64,000 bases of DNA from Ruminococcus sp. Its GTDB lineage: Bacteria; Bacillota; Clostridia; Oscillospirales; Ruminococcaceae. Positions 53,091-61,902 of this stretch are shown piece after piece (position 1 is the first letter of the stretch; each line of letters starts with the position of its first letter). The stretch is taken from contig JAJQEI010000045.1 in NCBI GenBank assembly GCA_021201755.1, positions 1,298 through 65,297 on the forward strand, read 5' to 3'. The notes below the pieces were generated by a model that saw only the letters and a program-made list of their open reading frames with translations, searched no databases and was not told the DNA's origin. Both the position numbers and the translations under genes were made by a program.

Positions 53091-54371
53091 ATGAAAATTT
53101 TAGTAGTAGGTGGCGGCGGTCGTGAACACGCTATTGTCATGAAATTGGCAGAAAGCTCCAAAGTAGATGCATTATATTGCGCACCAGGTAATGGGGGCAT
53201 TGCAAAATTTGCTACGTGTTATCCAGTGAAGGCAACTGATATTGATGGTGTCATTGCGCTGGCGAAAGAACTGGCGGTGGATTTGGTATTTGTTGCACCG
53301 GATGATCCTTTGGTTGCTGGCATGGTGGACGCATTGCAAGCAGAGGGTTTTCAGACGTTTGGGCCGAAAAAAAATGCGGCAATCATTGAAGGCAGTAAAG
53401 TATTCTCAAAAGAATTGATGCAGAAGTATCGGATTCCTACAGCGGAATATCAAGTGTTTGATGACCCTATAAAGGCAATTGCATATTTAAAGAGTCAAAA
53501 TACATATCCTACTGTCATCAAAGCGGATGGTCTCGCCTTAGGGAAAGGTGTGATTCTGGCACAAAATTTTGATGAAGCAGTAGACGGTATTCACTCCATT
53601 ATGGAAGATCGTATTTTTGGCGAGAGTGGTGCGAAAGTTGTCATTGAAGAATTTTTAACGGGGCCGGAAGTATCGGTACTCTGTTTCACAGATGGAAAGA
53701 CGATAAAGCCCATGGTTTCTTCTATGGATCATAAACGTGCATTGGACGGTGATCAGGGACAAAATACTGGTGGTATGGGAACGGTTGCACCGAATCCATA
53801 TTATACACCGGAAATTGCACAGATGTGCATGGATCAAATTTTCTTACCGACCATTCGTGCAATGGAAAAAGAAGGCAGATCGTTTCATGGATGTCTCTAT
53901 TTTGGTTTGATGTTAACGCCAAAGGGACCAAAGGTAATTGAATATAACTGTCGATTTGGTGATCCAGAAACGCAGGTGGTTTTGCCGCTTTTGGAGACAG
54001 ATCTAGTAGATATTATCTTGGCAACAGAAAACGAAACATTGGATCAGCTGTCGATACAATGGAAAAGCGATTGTGCTGTATGCGTAGTTATGGCAAGTGG
54101 TGGTTATCCAAAAAAATATGCAACCGGTTTGACCATCTCCGGATTAGATGAAAATGGACAGTTGGATGGCTGTCTGGTATATCATGCTGGAACAAAATCA
54201 AACGGTGATGTCATTTTAACTGCCGGAGGACGTGTTTTGGGTGTCACAGCAACGGCAAAAACATTGCAGGAGGCACTGAAAAAAGCATATGCCGGTGTGG
54301 AACAAATTCAATTTGAAAATGTCCACTACCGAAAAGATATTGGACAAAAGGCACTAAAAGTCTTTTCTTAA
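53091..54371 (+). CDS. purD: Phosphoribosylamine-glycine ligase
   Basis: A 426-residue ATP-grasp ligase that makes GAR. Signatures are ILVVGGGGREHAIV at the N-terminus, CAPGNGGIA near residue 30, FGPKKNAAIIEGSKVFSKE near 90, VIKADGLALGKGV near 143, the ATP-grasp stretch MGTVAPNPYYTPE and VIEYNCRFGDPETQVVLPLL near 282. The length is typical. The ribosome site is AAAGGACAG. It ends the purine block; uvrC starts 28 bases later. Confidence 0.97.
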   Translation: MKILVVGGGGREHAIVMKLAESSKVDALYCAPGNGGIAKFATCYPVKATDIDGVIALAKELAVDLVFVAPDDPLVAGMVDALQAEGFQTFGPKKNAAIIEGSKVFSKELMQKYRIPTAEYQVFDDPIKAIAYLKSQNTYPTVIKADGLALGKGVILAQNFDEAVDGIHSIMEDRIFGESGAKVVIEEFLTGPEVSVLCFTDGKTIKPMVSSMDHKRALDGDQGQNTGGMGTVAPNPYYTPEIAQMCMDQIFLPTIRAMEKEGRSFHGCLYFGLMLTPKGPKVIEYNCRFGDPETQVVLPLLETDLVDIILATENETLDQLSIQWKSDCAVCVVMASGGYPKKYATGLTISGLDENGQLDGCLVYHAGTKSNGDVILTAGGRVLGVTATAKTLQEALKKAYAGVEQIQFENVHYRKDIGQKALKVFS

Positions 54372-54399
54372 CTGGATGTGTATAGGTTCGGAGGAAGGT

Positions 54400-56238
54400 A
54401 TGAATTCACGTTTGCCTTTTTTGAAAGAAAAAACTGCGAAGTTGACGTCTTCTTCCGGTGTCTATCTGATGAAAAATCAGAAATTGGAAATCATCTATAT
54501 TGGAAAAGCAAAAAATTTAAAGAATCGTGTAACAAGTTATTTTCGTGAGTTTGCCGATCATACACCGAAAGTGGCAAGTATGGTGGATCATGTCTATGAT
54601 TACGATTTTATTGTCACAGATTCGGAATACGAAGCACTGGTTTTGGAGTGTAGCTTGATTAAGCAGCATCAGCCAAAGTATAATATTTTATTAAAAGATG
54701 ACAAAGGTTATAGTTATATTTGTTTTTCAGATGAACCATATCCTAGACTTACCGCAGAAAAAAATAAGGAAAAAATGGGCGATTATTTAGGACCATACAT
54801 GAGTGGTTTTGTCACAAGAGAAACTGTAAAAGAAGTAAATCGTGTCTTTTGTCTGCCAACTTGTCGAAAAAAATTTCCACAGGATTTTCATAAATCTCGT
54901 CCTTGTCTGAATTATTATATTAACCAGTGTATGGGTGTTTGTCGTGGAAATATCTCCGAAGAAGCTTATCGAGATATTATCCGTCAGGCGAAAAATTATA
55001 TTCAAGTAGGAAGCAAGGATTCTATAAAAAAAATGCAAGAGGAAATGGAAAAAGCGGCAGAATCGCTGGACTTTGAGCGAGCCGCCATTTATCGTGACCG
55101 TATACAGGCGGTTACGAGGGCAGGGGAGACGCAAAAAATTCGAGATGCATCTGTACAAGAAGCTGATGTCATTGCTATGGCAGAACATAGTGGTACACAA
55201 TGTATCTCAGTACTGTGTTACCGTAATCAAAGGCTTTTCGATAAACAGACTTTTTTCTTTCAAGAGACAGTATCACAAGTAGAATTAATGGATACTTTCT
55301 TGTTACAATACTATGAGCGTCACCGTTCTAGCATTCCGAAGTTATTGATTCTGGAATTTATTTTGCCCAACCAAGCGAATTATGAGAAGCTTTTTTCGGA
55401 ATTTAGCAATTTCCGCATTCACATTATTGTACCACAACGTGGCACATATTTACAATATGTACAGCTTTCCCGAAACAATGCCAATGAAGAATTGGCACTG
55501 CGTTTTGGACGAACGGGAAAAGAAGTGCAGGCACTGGAGGAGCTAGGAAAGGCTCTAGGGCTATCGGAACCGCCATCTTATATCGAGGCGTACGATATTT
55601 CAAATCTTTCTTCTACATCGATTGTCTGTGGTATGGTAGTATTCGAAAATGGTCGTCCTTTGAAGAAAGCATATAAACGCTTTCGCATGAAAGAAAATCA
55701 GATACAGGATGACTATGCTTGTATGCGTGAAGCGTTGACAAGACGTTTGAATCATTATTTGGTGCAGGACGAGGAGGGCTTTTCCCGTCTGCCAGATTTA
55801 ATTTTGTTGGATGGTGGGCAGAACCATGTTAATACAATTGTTCCAATTGTACGTGAAATGGGACTAAATATACCTGTTTTTGGCATGGTTAAGGATCAAA
55901 AACATCGCACGAGAGCGATTTCAACAACAGGCGGAGAAATTTTGCTGTCGGCGAATAGTGCTTCCTTTCATCTGTTGATACGAATTCAAGATGAGGTGCA
56001 TCGCTTTTCTGTAGCATATATGCACAAGTTGCACGCAAAATCGTCTTATCAATTAGAATTGACAAAGGTGCATGGTATTGGCGAAAAAAAGGCACAAAAA
56101 CTGTTACTACATTATAAAACAATTGCCAATATGCAAAAAGCGTCGTTAGAGGAATTGAGAAGCGTAGCAGGAGTTGGTGAAGAAACTGGAAAAGAGTTGT
56201 ATCAATTGCTGCAAAGCATTGCTACAGATTCCACATAA
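54400..56238 (+). CDS. uvrC: UvrABC excinuclease subunit C
   Basis: A 612-residue nuclease subunit that cuts both sides of a DNA lesion in nucleotide excision repair. In order: GIY-YIG domain (GVYLMKNQKLEIIYIGKAKN, near residue 19), a Cys cluster (CRKKFPQDFHKSRPCLNYYINQCMGVC as separate CRKKF, RPCLNYY and QCMGVC), the UVR motif (SLDFERAAIYRDRI near 215), the UvrC homology/RNase H-like domain (EAYDISNLSST near 397 and LILLDGGQNHV near 470) and two helix-hairpin-helix motifs at the C-terminus. The start at 54400 follows GGAGGAAGG. It follows purD closely, so it may share its transcript. Confidence 0.97.
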   Translation: MNSRLPFLKEKTAKLTSSSGVYLMKNQKLEIIYIGKAKNLKNRVTSYFREFADHTPKVASMVDHVYDYDFIVTDSEYEALVLECSLIKQHQPKYNILLKDDKGYSYICFSDEPYPRLTAEKNKEKMGDYLGPYMSGFVTRETVKEVNRVFCLPTCRKKFPQDFHKSRPCLNYYINQCMGVCRGNISEEAYRDIIRQAKNYIQVGSKDSIKKMQEEMEKAAESLDFERAAIYRDRIQAVTRAGETQKIRDASVQEADVIAMAEHSGTQCISVLCYRNQRLFDKQTFFFQETVSQVELMDTFLLQYYERHRSSIPKLLILEFILPNQANYEKLFSEFSNFRIHIIVPQRGTYLQYVQLSRNNANEELALRFGRTGKEVQALEELGKALGLSEPPSYIEAYDISNLSSTSIVCGMVVFENGRPLKKAYKRFRMKENQIQDDYACMREALTRRLNHYLVQDEEGFSRLPDLILLDGGQNHVNTIVPIVREMGLNIPVFGMVKDQKHRTRAISTTGGEILLSANSASFHLLIRIQDEVHRFSVAYMHKLHAKSSYQLELTKVHGIGEKKAQKLLLHYKTIANMQKASLEELRSVAGVGEETGKELYQLLQSIATDST

Positions 56239-56268
56239 CAAGAGAAGATAAAAGGAGATTAAAGTTGT

Positions 56269-56811
56269 ATGCGTGTCATTTCCGGAATCGAACGAGGTAG
56301 AAAATTAAAAACACTTGATGGACAAGAGGTTCGTCCTACGACGGATAAAGTAAAAGAAGCAATTTTTTCCTCCTTGCAATTCGAAATTTCCGGGAGCGTT
56401 GTTCTGGATTTGTTTGCAGGAAGTGGACAAATGGGCATTGAAGCTCTGAGTCGTGGTGCAGTGCGTGCCATATTTGTAGACCATTCTCCACGATCGCTGG
56501 CAGTAACACGTGAGAATTTAGAGGTCACGCATTTTACAGAACGTGCGCAGATTTATCAGACAGAAGCAGAGGCTTTTTTACAGATGCTTTCTTCAAAAAT
56601 TGATATTGCAATTTTAGACCCTCCTTATCGTAAGGGTATCATTAAAAAGATTTTACCATTGTTGATATCGCATATGCAAAAGGATGGTTGGATCGTTTGT
56701 GAACATGAAACGGCACTTGTCCTTCCAAATACGATGAAAGAATGGTCAATTCAAAAAGAACGTAAATATGGTACAATTACCGTTACAATATATAAAAGAG
56801 GTGAAGCTTAA
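56269..56811 (+). CDS. rsmD: 16S rRNA (guanine-966-N2)-methyltransferase
   Basis: A 180-residue SAM-dependent methyltransferase. It has RVISGIERGRKL at the N-terminus, RPTTDKVKEAIFSSL near residue 22, SAM motif VLDLFAGSGQMGIEALSRGA near 45 (as LDLFAGSGQMG) and the catalytic motif ILDPPYRKG near 119. It methylates G966 of 16S rRNA during 30S assembly. Its stop is directly followed by the coaD start (no spacer), a very common rsmD-coaD arrangement in Firmicutes, which supports both calls. Confidence 0.95.
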   Translation: MRVISGIERGRKLKTLDGQEVRPTTDKVKEAIFSSLQFEISGSVVLDLFAGSGQMGIEALSRGAVRAIFVDHSPRSLAVTRENLEVTHFTERAQIYQTEAEAFLQMLSSKIDIAILDPPYRKGIIKKILPLLISHMQKDGWIVCEHETALVLPNTMKEWSIQKERKYGTITVTIYKRGEA

Positions 56812-57309
56812 ATGGAACGAATTGCAATTTGTCCGGGAAGCTTTGATCCGGTGACAATTGGACATTTAGACATTATTACACGAGCTTCAAAGCTATTTGA
56901 CCAAGTGATTGTTTTGGTTTCAAAAAATATGATGAAGCAGCATAAATGCTTTACACCTCAAGAACGCAAGGAACTGATAGCGTGCGTTATAGCAGATTTA
57001 CCAAATGTTTCTGTGGATATTTTTGATGGACTTTTGGCGGACTATGTGCGAGAAGCAGGCGCAATTGCGATTGTGAAAGGCTTACGTGCAGTCAGTGACT
57101 TTGAATATGAATTTCAAATGGCACTTGCCAATCGAAAACTTTACGCAGGTGCAGAAACGGTTTTTCTGACAACTACAGCAGAAAATATGTATCTGAGTTC
57201 CAGCGTTGTAAAACAAATAGCTGCATTTGGTGGAGATATCAGTCATTTTATACCATCAGAAATATTGGATGTCATTACAAAGAGATTGGTGAAGGAGAAG
57301 TTATCATGA
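56812..57309 (+). CDS. coaD: Phosphopantetheine adenylyltransferase
   Basis: A 165-residue nucleotidyltransferase that makes dephospho-CoA from phosphopantetheine and ATP. It has ICPGSFDPVTIGHLDIITRA at the N-terminus with the T-x-G-H motif, IVKGLRAVSDFEYEFQMA near residue 85, and the C-terminal YLSSSVVKQIAAFGGD near 123. The length is typical. It sits immediately after rsmD and overlaps the next gene by four bases (ATGA). The ribosome site, GAGGTGAAGC, lies within rsmD. Confidence 0.97.
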   Translation: MERIAICPGSFDPVTIGHLDIITRASKLFDQVIVLVSKNMMKQHKCFTPQERKELIACVIADLPNVSVDIFDGLLADYVREAGAIAIVKGLRAVSDFEYEFQMALANRKLYAGAETVFLTTTAENMYLSSSVVKQIAAFGGDISHFIPSEILDVITKRLVKEKLS

Positions 57310-57758
57310 ATATAGAAGAATTGCTAGATGAAATGGACGATTTGCTGGTTCATGCAAGACCGCTTCCTTTTGCAGCTCATAAAGCAGTGATAGATGCAGA
57401 TCGGATGCATGAACTTTTAAACGAAGCGCAACTCAATGTTCCGGCAGAAATCAAGCGTGCAAAGCTGATTGATTCGGACTGCGACCGAATCATTAACGAA
57501 GCAAGAAATAAGGCAGAAGTGATTATTCAAGAAGCGGAATCTCGTGTGAAACAGTTGATTTCTAAAGAAGCGGTGTTGCAAGAGGCAAAACAGCGTTCGC
57601 TGGATATGTTGACAAAGGCGCAAAGTGGTTCAAATGATGTGAAACTGGCGGCGGAAAAATATGTCAGTCGTTTACTTGATAATGCGCAAGAGTATCTTCA
57701 AAGTGCATTACAAGAGATACAGCAAACAAAACAATGTATTGAAAACGTAAAAAAGTAA
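57306..57758 (+). CDS. Coiled-coil protein coupled to coaD
   Basis: A 150-residue protein, nearly all helical and strongly charged, with heptad-like stretches (CDRIINEARNKAEVIIQEAESRV and KYVSRLLDNAQEYLQSALQEI, each read as a coiled coil). Similar small proteins occur downstream of coaD in clostridia and are usually labelled hypothetical or ATPase-like; the resemblance to V-ATPase stalk or DivIVA-type coiled coils is superficial. No catalytic motif is visible. The ATGA overlap with coaD implies coupled translation. Confidence 0.7.
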   Translation: MNIEELLDEMDDLLVHARPLPFAAHKAVIDADRMHELLNEAQLNVPAEIKRAKLIDSDCDRIINEARNKAEVIIQEAESRVKQLISKEAVLQEAKQRSLDMLTKAQSGSNDVKLAAEKYVSRLLDNAQEYLQSALQEIQQTKQCIENVKK

Positions 57759-57785
57759 AAAATGAAGTCTTATGCGAAAAATTCA

Positions 57786-57825
57786 TATGATACATAAAGA
57801 ATAGACATATTTTTTTGGTATCATA
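57786..57825. promoter_or_regulatory. Inverted repeat upstream of the Lrp-type gene, possible operator
   Basis: TATGATAC (57786-57793) is repeated in reverse as GTATCATA (57818-57825), 65 bases before the start codon. Lrp-family proteins often regulate their own promoter, so this may be a binding site; it could also be a weak hairpin. Confidence 0.4.
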
Positions 57826-57890
57826 ACTACTAAGAACTTAATTGATGTATCTGGAAAACTGCCGATACACGAAAGGATGCGATATACAAT

Positions 57891-58334
57891 ATGGACAAAA
57901 TTGATGCAATGCTTATCACTCTTTTGCAGGAAAATGCAAGAACACCATTGAAGCTATTAGCTTCAAAGGTCTTTTTATCTGCTCCAGCTGTTTCTTCACG
58001 TATTGATAAGTTGGAAAAACAGGGGATTATTTTAGGATATAATACTATTATTGATCGGCAGAAGCTGGGATATCATATTATAGCTTTTATTAACTTAGAA
58101 CTAGCTGCAGCACAGAAGGCAGAATTTTATCCATTTATCACCAATTGTCCGAATGTACTAGAATGTAATTGTGTGACTGGTGTTTATTCTATGCTAATTA
58201 AGGTTGCGTTTCATTCGACTCAGGAGTTAGATACTTTTATTGGAAAAATCCAACGCTTTGGAAACACTTCAACCCAAATTGTATTTTCTACACCGGTTCC
58301 ACATCGAGAAATTATGGTAGAGCCAAATGTGTAA
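57891..58334 (+). CDS. Lrp/AsnC-family transcriptional regulator
   Basis: A 147-residue regulator. The N-terminal helix-turn-helix is MDKIDAMLITLLQENARTPLKLLASKV and SAPAVSSRIDKLEKQGII; the C-terminal RAM (ligand-binding, oligomerising) domain is residues 60-140 with INLELAAAQ and VLECNCVTGVYSMLIKVAF. Such proteins respond to amino acids. It is a single gene followed by a 190-base gap in which no feature was recognised except a weak 6-bp hairpin. Its target is unknown; an inverted repeat upstream may be autoregulatory. Confidence 0.9.
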   Translation: MDKIDAMLITLLQENARTPLKLLASKVFLSAPAVSSRIDKLEKQGIILGYNTIIDRQKLGYHIIAFINLELAAAQKAEFYPFITNCPNVLECNCVTGVYSMLIKVAFHSTQELDTFIGKIQRFGNTSTQIVFSTPVPHREIMVEPNV

Positions 58335-58527
58335 TTTTATCAAATAATAGCAACGCACCCGTAAAAGAACGTAAATGAATTGTTCTTGTGGGATTGTACA
58401 AATAAACGACGAGTCTCAATATGATTACCGCAGCTTTAGAACAGATATGATAGAATCCTTTCTATGAAAAAGTATTTGTTTGGAAGTTGCGTTTTTTTAG
58501 TGATACAAGTGCTTGGAGGAACATAGT

Positions 58528-61500
58528 ATGATTCATATAATGATCGGCGGTGCCGGCTGTGGAAAATCAGAATATATGATGCAGGAAATTCGACGACAAG
58601 CTGCTCTCGGCGAGACTGTTATCACACTTGTACCGGAACAGTTTTCTTATGAATATGATCAAAAGCTTTATCAGGTGCTTGGATCGTCTCTTTTTAATCA
58701 GATTCAAACGTATAGTTTCAAATCTTTGGCACGAGAAATTTATCGACAATATGGTACGCAGGATTCCACTCAGACATATGCGGACGATTTGACAAAATTT
58801 ATTTTGCTCTATCAGGCGATTTTGTACACCACTGATGAAATACATGCGCTGCGTGTACTGGAAAAGCAATGTCGTCAATCTTCTTTCATTGAAGAAATCA
58901 ACAGTCTATTTGCGGATTTTCGGCAAAACGGTATTACGCCGGTTTTGCTCTATCAGTCCTGTACCTCTCTAAATGGTCATCTGTTGGATAAAACAATGGA
59001 TCTTTTTCAAATTTATCTGCAATATGATCATCTTTTGACGGAACATCATTTAAGGGATACAGAAACGGACTTAACCGAAACTTCTGCTATTGCAAACGGT
59101 CAGGATGCTTTTTTGGGAAATGTTGTCTTTTTGGATGAGTTTGAAAGTTTTACAAAAGATGAGTACGAAATGTTAGATGTACTTCTCTCCTCTTGCAAAG
59201 ATGTTTATATTGCACTTGGGACGGAATCTATTGAACAGGATTTTTCCCTCGGTCTATTTTCATCCGTGAATCAAACTTATCATTATTTGAAACGACGGGC
59301 AAGTGAGCTGCATATTGATGTTGACATTATACAGTTTGATACGCCTTATCGCTTTCAATTTGTGGACTTGTCATGGGTTAGTGGGCATATTTTTCGGCAA
59401 TCGGAAGTTTGTTCGCAGATGGTAACTCATTTACACATTGTGGAGGCGTATTCGCCAAACGAAGAAGTAGACTACGTTTGTACAACCATTCGGCGACTCC
59501 TGACTGATCACGGGAATCTCAGGTGTAGGGATATTATCATTGTAACAGATCAGCTTTCGGCATATCAAAGCGTATTAGAAACGGCAATGGAACGATATGA
59601 CTTGCCCTATCATCTGGACATGAAACAATCTGTGAGCTATTTGCCATTAATGGTTTACCTGCATACGTTGTTGGAGCTTTTTCGCATCAAATATTTGGAT
59701 ACAGAATTGCTCTTGCGATTGGGTAAGACAGGATTAACGGATTGTTCTGCAACGGAGATTGCAGAATTGGAAAATTACGCATACATTTGGCAAGTAAAAG
59801 GAAAAACATGGGAGGAGCCTTTTACTGGCGGTAGATATGAAACGGCAGAGTATATTCGAAAAAAACTGGTCGACCCTTTGTTGGCATTTAGAAAGACTTG
59901 TGAGGGAAAGCAAAGTGGTACAGTGCTTTGTCAATCACTTTATCAATTTTTGGAAAAGGCACAAATTCAAATGCGTTTGAATCAACAGATTTTATTCATT
60001 GCAGATGAATCTCAGCGGATAAAGACGATGGAGGAATGGACGTTCGCCTGGAACAGTTGGATTGAAATCATGGAACACGTCAGCGAATTGTATGCACAGA
60101 AGCTGTTGACACTTCCTACGTTTTGTGATGTTCTCGCCACATTATTAAAGAATGTAAAGCGTGCCATTCCGCCGGCAACGTTAGATGCTATTTTGGTCAC
60201 AAAAGGAAACACCGCACGACTCAATTCACCTAAGATTGTCTTTCTGATTGGTGCTTGTGAGGGCGTTTTTCCACAGAATCCCACAGGCAGTATAATTTTT
60301 TCCGAGTCAGATTGTCTGACGCTAGAAAATTTAAATGTTACCGTAAAAAAATCGAAGGAAACGCAGATGATCGATGCGAGATATTCTGCGTATAAGCTAC
60401 TTTCGTCAGCCTCGCACACACTTTATTTGACTTATCCTCAATATGACATTGCTCAGCAGAAGTGTTATCCTTCTCCAGTGATTGCGCAAATTCAGAAAAT
60501 GTTTCCTTCAAATTCTGCGCAAACTGTACGGTGTGCAGATCTTGGAAGTGCGTACTATGCAACAACGCTACACGCAGCATATTATTACTACATTCAAAAT
60601 TATGCAGAATACAGCACAGAGATGCGTAGCATCGAACAGATTCTTTTAGAAGATCCGTTTTACAGAAGTCGTCTCCGTGCCTTGAATGAGATTGCAAAAG
60701 CACATGAAAAAGATGCAGATGCACCACTGTTTAAAATTGAAAATCCTGCGATTTTGGAACAATATCTAGGAAATGATTTGTGCCTATCTGCATCCAGTTT
60801 GGATCGCTACCAAATTTGCCCGTTTCAATATTACTGCAATGATATTCTGTATTTACATCAACGTCGCCGCATGGAGCTTTCTAACATTGAACAGGGCAAT
60901 TTGGTACATTATTGTCTAGAGCAGTTGTTTCGTATGTATTCTCGAGAAGCATTTTTACAAATGGATGATGATACGCTAAAACACGTCACACAGGAATACG
61001 CTCGTGCATATTGGAATACATCGATGGGTGGGATGTTTTCTAAGAGTAAGCGTGAAATTGCTTCCTATCGGCATATCGTTGCAGATATGCAGAATCTGTT
61101 TCAATATTTACAGCGTGAATTTCAAAAGACGCCTTTTTTTCCAAAATATACGGAGTTGAATATCTCTATTGACCAACCAGATTTCCCCTCGATGGAGCTA
61201 AAAACAAAGGATGGAAAACGGGTATATTTAATTGGAAAGGTAGATCGTGTGGATATTTGTCAACAAGATGAACAAATTTGGGTGCGTGTGGTAGACTATA
61301 AAACAGGGGAAAAGAAGTTTTCTTTGGGAAATTTGCTTTATGGTTTGGATATGCAAATGCTTATTTATTTATTCACAATTTTGCAACCGCATACGAAATT
61401 GCACGAAGGTCATCCGGCAGGCGTTTTGTATATGCCTTCCGGCGGTGTAAAGAGCAATTTACCTAGAGATGGGAAAATTTCACCGAGAAAAAAATGCGAT

Positions 61501-61902
61501 ATGACATATCGGATGAACGGTATTACGTTGCAGAATAAAGAAATGGAATCAATACCGATGGAAGACCGAGATGATATCGTGTTGACGGAGGAACAATTGG
61601 AAGCGTTGCGCAATTTCGTTTTGGATGCACTACAATCAACTGCAGAGCAAATTTATGCTGGTAACATAGATGCTAACCCTATCGTGATGGAAGAAGAAAT
61701 AGTAGAAAATATGGGTGAAGAAAAGGGAAGTCATTGTTCCAATTGTGATTATTCCAGTATTTGTGGTAATCACGATCATGTTCACTGTCGACTCGTGGTA
61801 GAAAAAGAAAATGAAAGGGAAGAACATTTTCTTCAGTTGTTGGAGCAACAAGCAAAACCAATACATGAAAACGAAAAGCAGCCGAAAGAAGGTGAAGTAT
61901 AA
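58528..61902 (+). CDS. addB: ATP-dependent helicase/deoxyribonuclease subunit B
   Basis: A 1124-residue AddB. It has a Walker A motif GGAGCGKSEY near residue 7, a central inactivated-helicase region (FLIGACEGVFPQNPTG near 578), and a C-terminal RecB-type nuclease domain with VRVVDYKTGEKKFSLG near 930. The Fe-S cluster cysteines are in CPFQYYC near 763 and CSNCDYSSIC near 1070 (C-x2-C-x5-C). With AddA it resects double-strand breaks for RecA-dependent repair. The start at 58528 follows TTGGAGG; the ATG at 58513 overlaps that region. addA starts directly after its stop. Confidence 0.95.
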   Translation: MIHIMIGGAGCGKSEYMMQEIRRQAALGETVITLVPEQFSYEYDQKLYQVLGSSLFNQIQTYSFKSLAREIYRQYGTQDSTQTYADDLTKFILLYQAILYTTDEIHALRVLEKQCRQSSFIEEINSLFADFRQNGITPVLLYQSCTSLNGHLLDKTMDLFQIYLQYDHLLTEHHLRDTETDLTETSAIANGQDAFLGNVVFLDEFESFTKDEYEMLDVLLSSCKDVYIALGTESIEQDFSLGLFSSVNQTYHYLKRRASELHIDVDIIQFDTPYRFQFVDLSWVSGHIFRQSEVCSQMVTHLHIVEAYSPNEEVDYVCTTIRRLLTDHGNLRCRDIIIVTDQLSAYQSVLETAMERYDLPYHLDMKQSVSYLPLMVYLHTLLELFRIKYLDTELLLRLGKTGLTDCSATEIAELENYAYIWQVKGKTWEEPFTGGRYETAEYIRKKLVDPLLAFRKTCEGKQSGTVLCQSLYQFLEKAQIQMRLNQQILFIADESQRIKTMEEWTFAWNSWIEIMEHVSELYAQKLLTLPTFCDVLATLLKNVKRAIPPATLDAILVTKGNTARLNSPKIVFLIGACEGVFPQNPTGSIIFSESDCLTLENLNVTVKKSKETQMIDARYSAYKLLSSASHTLYLTYPQYDIAQQKCYPSPVIAQIQKMFPSNSAQTVRCADLGSAYYATTLHAAYYYYIQNYAEYSTEMRSIEQILLEDPFYRSRLRALNEIAKAHEKDADAPLFKIENPAILEQYLGNDLCLSASSLDRYQICPFQYYCNDILYLHQRRRMELSNIEQGNLVHYCLEQLFRMYSREAFLQMDDDTLKHVTQEYARAYWNTSMGGMFSKSKREIASYRHIVADMQNLFQYLQREFQKTPFFPKYTELNISIDQPDFPSMELKTKDGKRVYLIGKVDRVDICQQDEQIWVRVVDYKTGEKKFSLGNLLYGLDMQMLIYLFTILQPHTKLHEGHPAGVLYMPSGGVKSNLPRDGKISPRKKCDMTYRMNGITLQNKEMESIPMEDRDDIVLTEEQLEALRNFVLDALQSTAEQIYAGNIDANPIVMEEEIVENMGEEKGSHCSNCDYSSICGNHDHVHCRLVVEKENEREEHFLQLLEQQAKPIHENEKQPKEGEV

